This document shows positions 12,341 to 24,619 of a stretch of 64,000 bases of DNA, piece after piece. Each line of letters opens with the position of its first letter. Position 1 is the stretch's first letter. Source of the stretch: Cryptomeria japonica (Eukaryota > Streptophyta > Pinopsida > Cupressales > Cupressaceae); assembly GCF_030272615.1 (NCBI RefSeq), contig NC_081405.1, positions 605,478,177-605,542,176 of the forward strand. The letters are read 5' to 3'. Below the pieces are notes generated by a model that worked only from the letters and a program-made list of their open reading frames with translations, was not told the origin of the DNA and searched no databases. Position numbers and translations under genes: made by a program.

Positions 12341-13191
12341 AGAAATTTCTCTCAAGAATCTAGAGGATCCAAATCAGCCTACAACCAAAAGTGCAAATTC
12401 ATTATTATCTCATTATTATCTCATTATTATTATCCCATGACTTCATCAACTCTATCCCATGACTTCATCAACTTTATCAGCTTCACCAGTCACTTTACAA
12501 CCTATCCTACTAGGGCACTCCTCTGATTTCATCAATCTGACAACTTATCCACTTGATCATTCCTATTTATCAAAATGATGACCTATTTTGCCTTTATTGG
12601 GACCATAAACATACTTATGTTTACCATAGACACGCTAAAAAACCCTATACATAGTTTTCCAATGCAAAAATGCACTTCTACCCTATACGCACTAATGTTT
12701 ATCACATACACACTAAGAAACCACAAACGCACTTATCTGCATCATAAAATGTATTTTCAACACAAATATGCTACTATCCATCACATACACACTAGCATTG
12801 ACCCTATATGCGTTTTCATCACAAATGCACTTTTATAGACCACATACACACTTATACTGATCATAGACGCATCAGAAAACTAAACGTGCTAAGATGCAAC
12901 CTAGACACACTAATATGTAGCCTATATGCAATTTGACATTTTACTAACTATTTTGTTTTTGGCAAAATGCATTCTATCCCTATTTATGTGCATTAAATGC
13001 ACAAATTGACAAGTACGATAGGGTACATACCAGCTCACCATACTCCTTAGGTTGTTCGTGCTATCAGATGCACTTGAATCTATGGAATCTCTCTGCTATA
13101 GCTTCGCTACCATGCTTTTTGTCTCTCCTTCCCTCTATGCTATGAGAAATGAAAGTGATAAATGCAAATGAGGCGGTCCCTCTTCCTACCT
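12341..13191 (-). other. Region between antisense promoter and PMD ORF
   Basis: No convincing coding region. It contains repeated short units such as cacatacac, catagacgc and atgcac at 12600-12960, giving low-complexity His/Thr/Ile frames. It may hold the 5' leader or an intron of the antisense transcript. Confidence 0.4.
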
Positions 13192-13203
13192 CCTATTTAT
13201 AGG
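13192..13203 (-). promoter_or_regulatory. Antisense TATA box for the PMD ORF
   Basis: The minus strand reads CCTATAAATAGG, a near-perfect plant TATA box (TATAAATA), about 850 bases upstream of the first recognisable PMD coding sequence and on the same strand. It is palindromic, so direction is assigned from the gene. Confidence 0.45.
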
Positions 13204-13471
13204 AGTGCTAACTCTAGCTGCTTGTGGTGACTCCCCATGGTCATTGTGATCCTCTGTAACCCATTTTTTGTTGGTCTTTGACCTTTTCACCTTCTTTTTA
13301 ATCTTGTATAAACCTTTTTCCAATATTTTTCTTTTTAAGAGATTATCCAAATTTTTCAAAAGAAATTCACCCAATCTCTTGAGGGGGCATGACATCTTCC
13401 TTACCTAGGGCAACTTATCGTACCAGTGCTTTATTTTTACTTGAAACAACATGACAAGCTACATTGTCTCA

Positions 13472-13485
13472 AAGAGGGGCAAAAT
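13472..13485 (+). promoter_or_regulatory. Polypurine tract of element A
   Basis: aaagaggggcaaaa lies directly before the LTR start at 13486. Element C has a matching tract (aaagtggggcaaaa) immediately before its LTR at 37803, and both are preceded about 85-95 bases upstream by cttgagggggcat. This primes plus-strand synthesis in LTR elements. Confidence 0.8.
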
Positions 13486-14170
13486 GTAGACACCTAAAAT
13501 TGTCCTAGCCTAATTGAATAAATATTTTATTTATTTTATTATTTTATTATTTTATCCTAAGCCTTCTATTAATAAAATAGATTATTTATTTATTTCATTA
13601 ATTCACCAATCCTCTTCTAGCATTTCCCTATTTAAATAAATATTTTTTATTTATTTAAATTATCCTTTCTCTAAATTAAATAAATATTTTATTTATTTAA
13701 TTGGCCCCATCTCTTCTATTAATTAAATCTTCATTTATTTAATTAATTCATTAGATTTTTCCCTCTATGACACTTGTCATTCATCTCTTAATTTACCTTT
13801 AACCACCTCTAATATTTTCTATACCCACCCTCTAATCCCAACCGGCCATTTCTCCTTCCACCTCTTAATCCTATCCCTCCATTATTATGGTACTCTCTAT
13901 AAAAAATGATCCTTTCATCCTAACCCTAAGGTGAATCATAATCCTAATGCTCATGTGAATCCTTATAGCGTTCAAGCGTCTACACAACCACAATCCATTT
14001 TTTGTTGAGCTCTTGCGCACAATACAAAATCTAAGAGAAACATATCAAAGGAGATAGGAAACAATAAAGATCAAACCGTAATGAGCATGTTATGGTATAA
14101 TCTTTCATATTTGTTGATTTGCATGTTTTTAGGTTCTACATTGGTGCATGGTGGATTTCATTGTAGAACT
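13486..14170 (+). repeat. 3' LTR of element A (right end approximate)
   Basis: It starts tgtagacacctaaaattg right after the polypurine tract. Blocks of aaataaatattttatttatt follow, then a pyrimidine-rich section and a TATA box (tataaaaa at 13898-13905). A related copy in the same orientation begins at 39112 (tatagacacctaaaatc) with the same order of blocks and its own TATA box. Similarity still seems present around 14150-14190, so the right end is uncertain and no duplication was identified. Confidence 0.72.
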
Positions 14171-14790
14171 CGGGTTTTTATGTGGTTGGATCTTTGTTTG
14201 GTTTTATTTTGAATTCCCAATTTAACCACACAGCCAACCAACCATACTAGATCAATAGACATATATGAGGCCTGTAAAAGAATACAAGAAAACCCCACAT
14301 TGCAATTATTTGCTTCTAGACCTAATTTCATGGCATCATATATCTTTGCATACATAAGATTTTTCTTCAGATATTTTCTAGGAAATAAACCACCAACTCA
14401 AGCTTTCCCTTCATACAAATCATAGCTCTTTATTACCCTATCTAGACTATCTCTAGGTATAAAATCCCCCCAATTTCTTGCAATCCCACTTAAAGGTACA
14501 TTTTATATGTTCTCTAGTGAACGAGCTAGAAGTGGAAAAATCCCATTTCTTAAACTGGATTGTGATTCTCATACTATGCAACCTATACTCACACAAGAGC
14601 TTGATGCAAAAAAATAACAAATTATTTTTGCATAACTATTAAGCTAGAATGTCACCCCTATTATATAGCCATTTTGTTGGCTAAAACAAGGATGAGAAAA
14701 TCAAATGCAAATGCTCACACATGCAATTTGGATATGGAAATCATTTCAAGGCAAGAGAAATATATGTAAATGCTTAAGAAAACCTCAAAC
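14171..14790. other. Unassigned sequence between LTR-A and LINE-B
   Basis: No intact ORF. On the minus strand, short frames at 14550-14160 look weakly protein-like but match nothing I recognise. A short inverted repeat, gcaaaaaaataac with ttatttttgc, lies at 14603-14632. Confidence 0.4.
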
Positions 14791-15037
14791 ATTACAATCC
14801 ATCATGGATCCAACCCAAGCACGTACCCCATATAAAAAATGCCCCTGACAAAGTAATGCAACTCATGACACTTGCCCTTTGATTTGACAACAAGAATTCA
14901 GAAAAAAGTATGAGTGTCATCAACCTCAAGAAAGATGCCCCCATCATTAACATAAAGGAGGATTCTAGAATCATTAATAAATGTTCATAAGGAGAAAATC
15001 TAAAAAACAAAATGAAAATTAGGAAATAATTACTAAT

Positions 15038-17076
15038 TTAGAATAGTGTGTCTTGTCTCAAGATGGTAACGAGCTCCAAATTTGCATTAGCTCTATCATC
15101 ATATAACAAAACCTCACCATCAACAAACAGACATCCCTTGTTTGCCAATACATCCACCAATTTGTTGGCTTCTCTAAAGTAATGATTAATGGTATATTTC
15201 TTAAAATGTTGGAGAAAACACCAATTCTTTTCAAGAATATATTTTATTTTCCAACTTGGTGCTTCAAATTTTTTCAATATTGAGATTATATTCATAAAAT
15301 CACCTTAAATGTTTATATTCTTTATATGTAAGTTGCTTGCTAAGCTAAGACCAGAAACTAGAGTTGTCACCTGTTCAAGATTGTTAGTTCCATTTTGAAT
15401 CCTAGTTACTCCTATCCTCAAAATCTCACCTTTATGGTCTCTCAGCACAAAATCAACTCCAGAGGTCCTGAGATTCCCCTTTGTTGCTCCATCTACATTT
15501 AATATGGAAAACCAAAAATTTGTTGGCTTCCATTTGACATCCTTCCTATTAACCTTGGAACTACCATTATTAATGAAAGTTCCCTTGAAGAGAAGTTTTA
15601 TGAACTTCTAATCCTTAAGGACACAATCGTCCAATGAAGTAAAACAAGAGTTTATTATTCTATGTTTAATAGTAAATACTCAGACTACTTCTAAATTTAA
15701 ATTCTCAATATAAAAAAGAACCTCATCAACCTTTCTTCTTTCATTCCTGAAAATTCTTCGACTCCTCTCCAACCAAATATTCCAAATTAGAATTGCAAGA
15801 GAAACTTCCCATAAAGCTACAAAACATGATTCTTTGAATAGTCTAGGGCAAGATTTAAAAACCAATATTAATGTGGACTGAAGAGGGGAAGACCATCTCA
15901 ATTTTTGAAGTAGCCAAGACCAACACTCATATGAAAATTAACAATTCAATAGAAGGTGATCATGTGTTTCCTTTCCTTATCACAAAGCATACATTTAAAA
16001 GCTTGAGATATACCTTTAGTTGCTAATTGATCACTAGTAAGGATTTTACCTTTTAGAGAAAACCAAGAAAATACACTTGCCTTTGGGAGACCTACATCCA
16101 ACCAACAAAAAGAAAAGCATCTCATTTTATTAAACAGCCTCTGTTGTTTGAGAATATTATATCCCTGATTAGCTGAATAATGACCTAATTGTGAGAATTT
16201 CCAAATGAGACAATCCTGAGCCTCAACATAATGAATAACCCTTTTCTTTAGTTCCCTATCCAAAATGACCTTTTGTGACATTGGATCATCAACCTTTGAA
16301 AAATATTTCTATTGAATTGAAACTACACCATCATGTCTTGAAATAAGAAAGTAATCAAACACTTTTTCACCCCACTGAGTTTGTAGAGAATATAATTCCT
16401 TCAATTTTTTAATTCTATTTAATGGCTGAAGACCATTCCAATAATCCTCCCAAGTAAGTTTTTTTTCCCATTATGAACTCCCATGACAAGTGAGGCAAGA
16501 CCTTCCTACAATTCATCATAAAATTGAACATAGATGAACTAGATGAGTGGTAAAGAATTGTGAAAACTCTCTCTGGATCTTGAGATTCAATATATGAAAG
16601 CCCATTTATAATTGTGATTGGTATACAACTTCTAAAGTATTTTAGTTCCCAGTGCCATATTCCTACTTTATAAATTATGAATACCTACCCCCCAAATGAT
16701 TTAGGCAAAAAACCTTTATCCCATGCTAAAAGATGCATCTTGACTTCTAGATCTTTGTTTCCTTTCCAAAGAAATATTTTGAAGTTAGTTTCTAAATTTG
16801 AGCCAATTCCTCTTGGAATAGGGAGTATTGACATAATATAATTTATAATTGAGGCCAACACTGACTTGATCATCAATATTTTGCCTACCAAAATAAGCCA
16901 AGAATTTTTCCGATAGGCTAACCTATTTTGAATTGATGAAGAAATACTTGACCAAAAGGAACTTTTATTCATTCAAAAAAATGAATAAATACCTAAATAG
17001 TTTCAAGGAAGGACATCTTGTTTAAACCTAAGAAAACTCAATAATTTCCTTGCTACCAATGAAAAACAATGTGCTA
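15038..17076 (-). pseudogene. LINE-B ORF2, 3' half (RT thumb, zf-RVT, RNase H)
   Basis: The minus strand from 17076 downward reads RKLLSFLRFK, then NYLGI, the RT thumb region that in LINE-A gives YLGLPLG. It continues with 16972-16685 (RNSWLILVGKILMIKSVLAS, FKIFLWKGNKDLEVKMHLLAWDKG), the zf-RVT part at 16281-15946 (LIWKFSQLGHYSANQGYNIL, CMLCDKE), IWNIWLERSRRIFRNE at about 15790-15740, and an RNase H ending FREANKLVDVLANKG at about 15170-15130. The gene is interrupted at 17076/17077 by transposon T1 and resumes upstream at 33650. Multiple stops and frameshifts. The LINE 3' end lies somewhere in 14800-15037, where no clear poly(A) or duplication is visible. Confidence 0.88.
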
Positions 17077-17110
17077 GTGCAGGATCAAGGGGGGCCAAAA
17101 AGTGGCAATG
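17077..17110 (+). repeat. T1 left terminal inverted repeat
   Basis: GTGCAGGATCA, a purine-rich run, then GGCCAAAAAGTGG (17093-17105) and CAATG. It pairs with 33607-33649. Confidence 0.82.
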
Positions 17111-17216
17111 TGAAAAAAAAATAGCCTTCCTCACTCGCCTAAAAACGCGAAAATCCGTGTTGACTTTTTGCTTGGCCTGGGTGTCAGTACACCTTGGCCT
17201 GGTAATTACCTATGCA

Positions 17217-17270
17217 AATCGGATATCGGATAAAATCGGATATCGGATTTTATCCGATATCCAATTTTTA
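17217..17270. repeat. T1 left subterminal palindromic motif cluster (GGATATC core)
   Basis: Three overlapping copies of atcggatatcgg / ccgatatcc form a self-complementary cluster 140 bases inside the left end. More single copies lie at 17735-17750 (ggatatccgatttt) and 17820-17850. The same motif recurs near the right end at 31068-31255 and 32766-32785. Subterminal repeats often bind transposase; that role is inferred. Confidence 0.65.
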
Positions 17271-17274
17271 TTTG

Positions 17275-17710
17275 TAATTTTAATTTAAAAAATATATTAT
17301 ATGTTACGTATTATATAATACAATATTATATTATATTATATATAATATAATACAATATTATATTATATTATATATAATATAATATTATATTATATATAAT
17401 ATAATATAATATTATATTATATATTATAATATTATATTGTATTATATATTATATAATATTGTATTGTATTATATATTATAATATAATATAATATTGTATT
17501 ATATTATATATTATATAATATTGTATTATATTATATATTATAATATAATATAATAATATATAATATAATACAACATTATATAATATATAATATAATATTA
17601 TATTATATTATATTATATTATATATTATAATATATAATATAATACAATACGTATTATATAATATAATAATATATTATATAATATATTATTATATTATATA
17701 TGTTATTTAA
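17275..17710. repeat. TATAATA-type AT microsatellite
   Basis: About 430 bases of tatattata and ataatataat units with almost no G or C, sitting between two clusters of the GGATATC motif. No coding content. Confidence 0.95.
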
Positions 17711-18066
17711 AAATAATTTAAGTGTTGAAATTGGATATCCGATTTTCTGAGACTTTTATATTTCAACAATGACAGACTCGTGAGTCATTTTTAACTCACA
17801 GGTCATGCAAATTCGTCAAAATCCGATATTCGCTCCATTCGATATCCAGTGTTTTGACAAAAAATTGCTAAAAAATAAATTTAGAGGTAAGAATTTTGTC
17901 ATTTTGAATCATTTTCATTCATTTTTTGTATTGTTTGTGAATGTTTATTTGATTTTTCATTGAAAATATTGTTTTTTTCATGAAAACTAGGTTTTTTTTA
18001 AATAAAAAACCTAATTGTTTAAATTTGTTAACTAAATTTAATTGTTTACATTCAATTAGGTTAAAA

Positions 18067-19991
18067 ATGGGGGATAACAATGAAAACACTGACGAACCAC
18101 AACTGCAACAACCAAACCCTCATTTTCCAAACCCCCCCTCAATTCAAGATTTGATTGCACAAAATTTGAATGAATTGAGGGGGATTGCAGAAGTATATCG
18201 TAGGATCCCTTGTCTAAACCCATTGTTTGATCCTCTCACGTCGATCGTAAAAAGTATGGAAACCATGACTGAGGAGCACGATGCTGCCCTTTTGTGGTGA
18301 GATTCTATGAAGGAAAAATATGTAGATGGTTTGTCGTATAAGGATATCAAGGATCTTGAGATATCCAAAGCCAAAATCCCCTCATTGTTTGTCAATCCCC
18401 GTACTGGTCAACCCTTAGATCCCAAAAAAACAAAACTTTCTATCAAATGGTGCACAAATGATGGGATTGTGAAAAAATTTTGGGATTGTTGGTGGATGGT
18501 TTTCGACAAACCACCCAACAACAATCTTGATATCCCCTTCTATTTCATAAAAAAATTGTATGTTGAGTTTGTTTTACACAAACATGTGAACTACTTTGAC
18601 ATCCAACCTTTCCAGGGTGTACGTTTAGGTATGCCCCAAAATAGACCTAGGGCAGTCAAAGTAGTCCAGGGCCCATATGTCCCCCCTCCTCCTGTTGATC
18701 TCCCACCTGCAGTTCAGCATCCTGATATCATTTGTGAGGCGGCTTCACGGACCATATCAGCTATTCACTATTTGAGTAGCCTTTTGGTTTCTCAGGTTGC
18801 GTCAGTAGCTTAGCCTACTCTTGATGGTAGCGGTGCATCCGGTGCCGGTGACACGTCATCCTCGACTCCACACATATGTGTGCCCCATAGTTGTGTCATG
18901 TGTGGGCACGTATGCTTGGGTCCAGTTGGACAACCCGTTGATCCTATTGTGGATAGTGCAGATTATGAGGTGCATGAGATGCATGATGCACCAGAGGTTA
19001 TTACACAGACTGGAGGATACCCTAGGTAGTCCTCACATGCTAGAGGCAAGGAGGCACCATCATCATACATTGATGATGTATTAGTAAGATTTGTGTTTTC
19101 ACAGTTCATGTTATATTTTAATTAAATATTTATAAATTAGATAATATTAAGTACTAATTTTTATTTACATGGTCTATTTAACAGTTGATGACCGAGGATG
19201 AGTTGAGATAGATTCAGGAGGGCACCTTGTCAGCCATTTCATTTGGCCTCGATAGATTGATGGTACATATATTATTGCACCTAGTCGTTTGTATTTTATT
19301 GTACATACATGCTCATCATTTATATTTGTATTAATTAGATTATGTAGTAACTTGCATGTATATCTTATTTTACTCTTGTAGGGGACAAGCAGCACGAGTG
19401 CGGTGCAGTGTGATCTAGGATCTGGTAGTGCAATTGGAGACAAGGGAAAGGTAATTGAATGCAAATATGATTGAATGAATAGTTTAAATAACTTATAGTG
19501 ATTATACATGTCTATACATAGATTGATAGTTTCATATACTTGTTGTGTATGTATACAGAGAACTCTTGGCTTCACATCCTTGATGACTACACCTAGTATA
19601 CCTGAAGAAAAAGAAGAGATGCCTCGAGTAGATGTGTGTTTATTTTATTATTTGATTAGTAGATATAATTTGTTATTATCAATGAAAATTATATGCTAAC
19701 TTGTATCAATCTCATGTTTCTAAACATATGTAGGTTGTGTATCAAAATATTCAAAACATACCTCCTCTACCAAAGACATACATCAAGTGTCCTGCAAAGC
19801 TGAAGAGAAAATGTGGAGATGAGGTAAACATGAATAGTTCAATTAAATAGTTCATTTTTATGTTAACTTTTTGAATGTGAATTATATAATATAACTAATA
19901 TTAATCATGGTTTGTTTTTCTTGTGCAGGATCCTTTAGAGCCAAGCAGTGCGGCGAAGAGGATCGATTTTGATGATCCATCAACAGCTTAG
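18067..19991 (+). pseudogene. T1 accessory gene, six inferred exons, unknown function
   Basis: Exons inferred from reading frame and GT-AG sites: 18067-19083, 19185-19262, 19382-19450, 19559-19633, 19734-19823, 19929-19991. All six are multiples of three, so every junction is phase 0, giving about 463 residues. The start is the ATG at 18067 (MGDNNENTDEPQLQQPN). Residues about 110-185 form the most structured part: LFVNPRTGQPLDPKKTKLSI, KWCTNDGIVKKFWDCWWMVF, LYVEFVLHKHVNYFDIQPFQ. Pro-rich, Ser/Gly-rich and Asp/Glu-rich parts follow, and it ends AAKRIDFDDPSTA. In-frame stops at 18298 (TGA), 18811, 19027 and 19209 (all TAG) break it. I do not recognise the family. Encoded opposite the transposase inside T1; an accessory, perhaps DNA-binding, role is a guess. 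Confidence 0.68.
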
Positions 19992-20259
19992 GATGTTATA
20001 GATAGTTTTGGGATTCTTACATGTCTATTTGGCATGTATATTTTGTATATGGACATACATTCATGTATTTAGACATACATTTTGTTTCAGTTGGCATTTA
20101 TGCCATATTTGTGTATGGACATACATTTGTAATCATTCGACATTTTTATATATACAGAAGTTGATATTCGATCATATAAATTGTTGCTCATCTATGTGTG
20201 GTGTTATCATGGAAATCTTTAATCTTCATTCCAATAATTAACAATGGTTAATAATGGCT

Positions 20260-20440
20260 ATTTAATGAACAATACTATTCATTTCATTTCATCGTAAGTG
20301 TTGTTTTTATAATGAACAATATAATTCATTTAATGAACAATACAATACAATTTATTTAATGAACAATACAATTCATTTAATCAACAATACAATACAATTC
20401 ATTCAATGAACAATACAATTCATTTAATGAACAATACCCT
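20260..20440. repeat. Short tandem repeat, unit AATGAACAATACAATTCATTT
   Basis: Six or so imperfect copies of a roughly 20-25 base unit containing aatgaacaatac and attcattt. The unit is itself partly self-complementary (attcatt/aatgaat). It lies just after the accessory gene and directly before the 360-bp tandem array. Confidence 0.85.
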
Positions 20441-21940
20441 ACACATGCTCCTATTTTTCCTCCCCACTCGATCGAATTCTCGGGGTCATACCCTACTGGC
20501 ATCGTCCCTTGAGTGCCCTAAGTGCTCAAAATTATCAAACTTTGACGGGCCCTAACTCGGAATCTGTGGCACCTGCGAACGATCTGTTTGAACCTACGGG
20601 GCCACGAGAGGGGTCCCTACAAAAGCCTATCTCGTTATTTCAAAGTTTCCCTACGGTTTTATTAGGGGAGCAATTTTTTGGTTGGCCAAAAAATCGTCAG
20701 TCTCACTCAATGGAATGTTGTCGCATGGTCGATTTCTCATTCAGCTCGTCACGATGATGAACCGTCGACTCTAACATGTCTAGTTAGGCATTATTACCCT
20801 ACTCATTCTCCTATTTTTCCCCCCCACTCGATCGAACGCTCAGGGTCATACCCTACCGGCGTCGTCCCTTGAGTGCCCTAAGTGCTCAAAATTGTCAAAC
20901 TTTGATGGGCCCTAACTCGGAATCTGTGGCACCTGCAAATGATCCGTTTGAACCTACGAGGCTACGAGAGAGGTCCCTAAAAAAGCCTATCTCATTTTTT
21001 CAAGTTTCCCTATGGTTTTATTAGGGCTGCAATTTTTCAGTTGGCAAAAAAATCGTCAGTCTCACTCAATGAAATGTTATCGCGTGGCCGGTTTCTCGTT
21101 CTACTCATTGCGATGATGAACTGTCAGCTCCAACATGTCTAGTTAGGCATTATTACCCTACGCATGCTCCTGTTTTTCCCCCCCACTCGATCAAACGCTC
21201 AGGGTCATACCCTACCGGCGTCGTCCCTTGAGCGCCCTAAGTGCTCATAATTGTCAAACTTTGATGGGCCCTAACTCGGAATCCATGGCACCTCCGAATG
21301 ATTCGTTTGAACCTACGAGGCCATGAGGGAGGTCTCTACAAAAGCCTATCTTGGTTTTTCAAGTTGCCCTACGGTTTTATTAGGGAAGCAATTTTTCAGT
21401 TGGCGAAAAAATCGTCAGTCTCACTCAATGGAATGTTGTTGTGTGGCCGATTTCTTGTTTTGCTCGTCGTGATGACGAACCGTCAGCTCCGACATGTTGA
21501 GTTAGGCATTATTACCCTACGCATGTTCCTGTTTTGCCCCCCCACTCGATCGAACGCTCAGGGTCATACCCTACTGGCGTCGTCCCTTGAGCGCCCTAAG
21601 TGCTCAAAATTGTCAAACTTTGATGGGCCCTAACTCAGAATCCGTGGCACCTACAAATGATCCATTTGAACCTACGGGGCCACAAGAGAGGTCCCTACAA
21701 AAGCCTATCTCGGTTTTTCAAGTTGCCCTACGGTTTTATTAGGGCAGCAATTTTTCGGTTGGCGAAAAAATCGTCAGTCTCACTTAATGGAATGTTGTCA
21801 TGTGGCCGATTTCTCATTTTGCTCGTCGCGATGATGAACCGTCGGCTCCGACATGTCAAGTTAGGTATAATTACCCTACACATGCTCCTGTTTTGCCCCC
21901 CCACTCGATCGAACACTCGGGGTCATACCCTACGCATGTG
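20440..21940. repeat. Tandem array of a 359-360 bp monomer (four copies plus part)
   Basis: The landmark ccccactcg recurs with its end at 20470, 20830, 21189, 21548 and 21907, giving spacings of 360, 359, 359 and 359. Each monomer carries gggccctaactcgg, tttgaacctacg, ccctacggttttattaggg and aaaaaatcgtcagtctcact. It is clearly richer in G and C than the flanks. Frames such as 21298-21633 and 21657-21941 are the same segment of successive monomers and not genes. No coding function is supported. Confidence 0.93.
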
Positions 21941-22550
21941 ACATCCATGAGAGAAAAGCTTCATTTTATCTCAATACAGTTGTACCTATTTCATTATTAG
22001 AAAAAATAAATATACAAAGATCTGTTATTAGTATCCTCTATATTATGGATTTGAATTGATGTTCTCAATTAGTTATTATCTGTTCAACTTTTCTTCATAA
22101 GGCACAACCATGTGGTGGTTATCATATCAAGACAACCATCCATGACTTTCAAAGTAATTGATATTTATTCCTACACCTCACACTCACAAGATTAATAATG
22201 AAATGACATTTATGATTCATCAAATGCTGACAAATTCTAATCAAATTTTAACTTCAAGATGTATACAACATATCATATTCAACTTCAAGATGCATACAAC
22301 TTACCATATTCAAGCTCATGCCAACCACCACTTGGATATTGTTATATGTCGATTAAAGTACAATATATGTCATAAAACCATATAGTCTTACAAAAAATCC
22401 ATCATAGACCATCTATGTCGATTAAAGTACAATTCATTTGTAACAGGGGCACACTCACAATCTGAAGTTGCAAAGCCCTGTGGGAAGCATCAAATTAGAA
22501 ATTTACTAATCTGACTCATACTACTGTCAAAAGCATCAAAGATGCTACTG
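21941..22550. other. T1 internal sequence without a recognised gene
   Basis: No ORF of interest. It includes a local direct repeat (attcaacttcaagatg with cataca at 22250-22300) and a repeated segment tatgtcgattaaagtacaat at 22346-22366 and 22413-22433. Confidence 0.4.
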
Positions 22551-23009
22551 CTAGAGAACACCATGCTCCACTATGGAGAGAATATTAGGTGCATCTGATG
22601 CCAGCATCTGAAAATGAAACAATGTTATTCAATTGCCAAAATATAACTGACTTTATTTTATAAACCATTAATGAATAAAAATAGACAAGGTTACCTGAGT
22701 GAAAGTTCGATGACCACCTTGACTAGTAGATGTTGATGTTGAAGGCCCAACATTAACAAATGTCAAATGTCAAATGTCAAATGTTTGATTCAACAAACCA
22801 CCTTGACCATCAATGTCAAATGTTTGATTCAATAGATCATCTGTCATGACAATTTGATCCATTGCAGATGTGTCCTGGCCACATGCATTTGAATCATCTT
22901 CATGATAATAAACACAACAAGACCCACAATTTAATCTCATTAATGCACAAAGGAATATGTACCATCACCAAGAGAGGGTCTTGTCAACGATGAATGATCT
23001 AGCATGAAC
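22551..23009 (-). pseudogene. Possible third T1 gene, three exon-like segments
   Basis: On the minus strand, three GT-AG-bounded segments read as protein: 23009-22963 (FMLDHSSLTRPSLGD), about 22905-22695 (DDSNACGQDTSAMDQIVM, then LLNQTFDIDGQGGLLNQTFD, ending HRTFTQ before GTAACC), and 22607-22551 (MLASDAPNILSIVEHGVL then stop, after a CAG acceptor). One in-frame TGA lies in the middle segment, near a small local duplication of caaatgtcaaatg. It could be the 3' end of a separate small gene or downstream exons of the transposase gene. No domain recognised. Exon calls rest on splice-site context only. Confidence 0.33.
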
Positions 23010-24616
23010 CTGTATTTTTAAGAATTGTTAGTCTACACATAAAATGCATGGATGAACATAAAGGATTTATGACAATCACTTCAACTGAAATGCATGATAA
23101 TAAATGAAAAGGTGGGATTATATACCATAAAAATACGTCCCTTCGAATTATATCAACAGAACCCACTATGTTGACGCAAAAATCGCAATGTGATACTGTT
23201 GTATATCATCAAAAAAGACCTTCATGAGCATAAAGGTTATAAGATAATTATATCATAAAAAATTATCAAATAGTGTTGTCTAATAACAAAAATTGTAAAG
23301 CTCATCAAATGCATGATAATAAGTCGTGTTGCAAAAATACGTGCCTTCCAATTATATCGAGTGTACTCGCTATGTGCATGCAAAAACCATGTTGCCAAAA
23401 AAAAACATTCATCAATAGACCTGCATTTTGAACACATCCTTAATATACACATAACAAACTTGAACATTAAGGTTTAATGATCATTGTTTGAAATGAAATG
23501 CATGATAAAAAAAAGTAAGGCACCATTAAAGACCTACTACTCAAGTGTGCCTGAAGGGTCATCTCTTTGTTTAAGAGTATCCAGTATTGCTTCATGATCA
23601 GCAGTAGTCACTGTCCATAGCTCTTTGGTCTTCGGTTTTGCTTGATGCTTCAACAACTTGACATTTGTAGCTATAATAAGGTGTGAATACATTATAATGG
23701 TTTTGTGTCTCTCATAGTCTTCAAATGCAAGTATGCCATTCTTTCTAATCATGTATGTTCACAACCAAGTTCCCACAACAACAACTGAACCTGTAGGATG
23801 TGTGAACCCATCATCATCTATCACTAGTTGTGTTAGCTTTTGTTTTCCCTATACACATCGTGCCAACCAATATTTTGATCTCTTCATTCCCTTGCGGTGC
23901 AACAACTGCAAAAGCATGTCCTGGTTGTACAAGATCTGATAGATGATCATACTCAAGTGAACTTTCCATGTCATCGTTTGACAAGGATATTGTTTGAGAT
24001 AAAGGAGTTAGATAGTGGGGAACCCATGTATCAACCCACTCACTTGACTCACACTGATCCCAATCACACCGAACACAACTCTGACAAAAAAAAGCCAACA
24101 CTCGTGTCCAAATGGTCCATGTACTTGCATTTGAGCTGAGAAATGAATGCATCTTTGAAGAATCTTTAATTGTTTGACAATCCAATCTATCTCCCATTGT
24201 TCCCTCCTCAACCAACCAAAAGAATCTTCTCACTTCTGAATCAAGAGTACCTCCATGTGACAATGCTGAACTACACCAATCAACAATAGAACATGCATCA
24301 GAGAAATTTTCACTTGAAATCCTCAATTGCTCCTTAACTAGAGCTCTCTTCAAACATGCACCTGCTCCATCATGCTCTCCCTTCCCATGCCCTGCCTCAA
24401 AAAAACACCAAATATGAGGTATGCGCCTCTCCACATGCATTCTACTCAACCAATAAAACATACGCGCATTCTTGAATTGACCCATGCAGTTATCTGACCA
24501 TATTATATGTCGGTCAATTGCAATATCTTTCTCATGCAAGAACTCAAAAAAATTCTCGAAAGAATGTTGCACATACTCTAAGGAGTGTGATCTATCATCA
24601 CTCATATAAAAATGAT

Positions 24617-24619
24617 ACT
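24617..24619 (+). repeat. T2 target-site duplication ACT (pair at 29051-29053)
   Basis: act on both sides of T2. Deleting T2 and one copy joins the transposase frame as REYHFYMSDD without a shift, which independently supports a 3-bp duplication. Confidence 0.75.

Noticed and set aside
19174-19575. 133-residue minus-strand ORF
   Set aside because: It is antisense to exons 2-4 of the T1 accessory gene and has no motif.
21298-21941. Two similar ORFs (111 and 94 residues) suggesting a duplicated gene
   Set aside because: They are the same segment of consecutive 359-bp satellite monomers.
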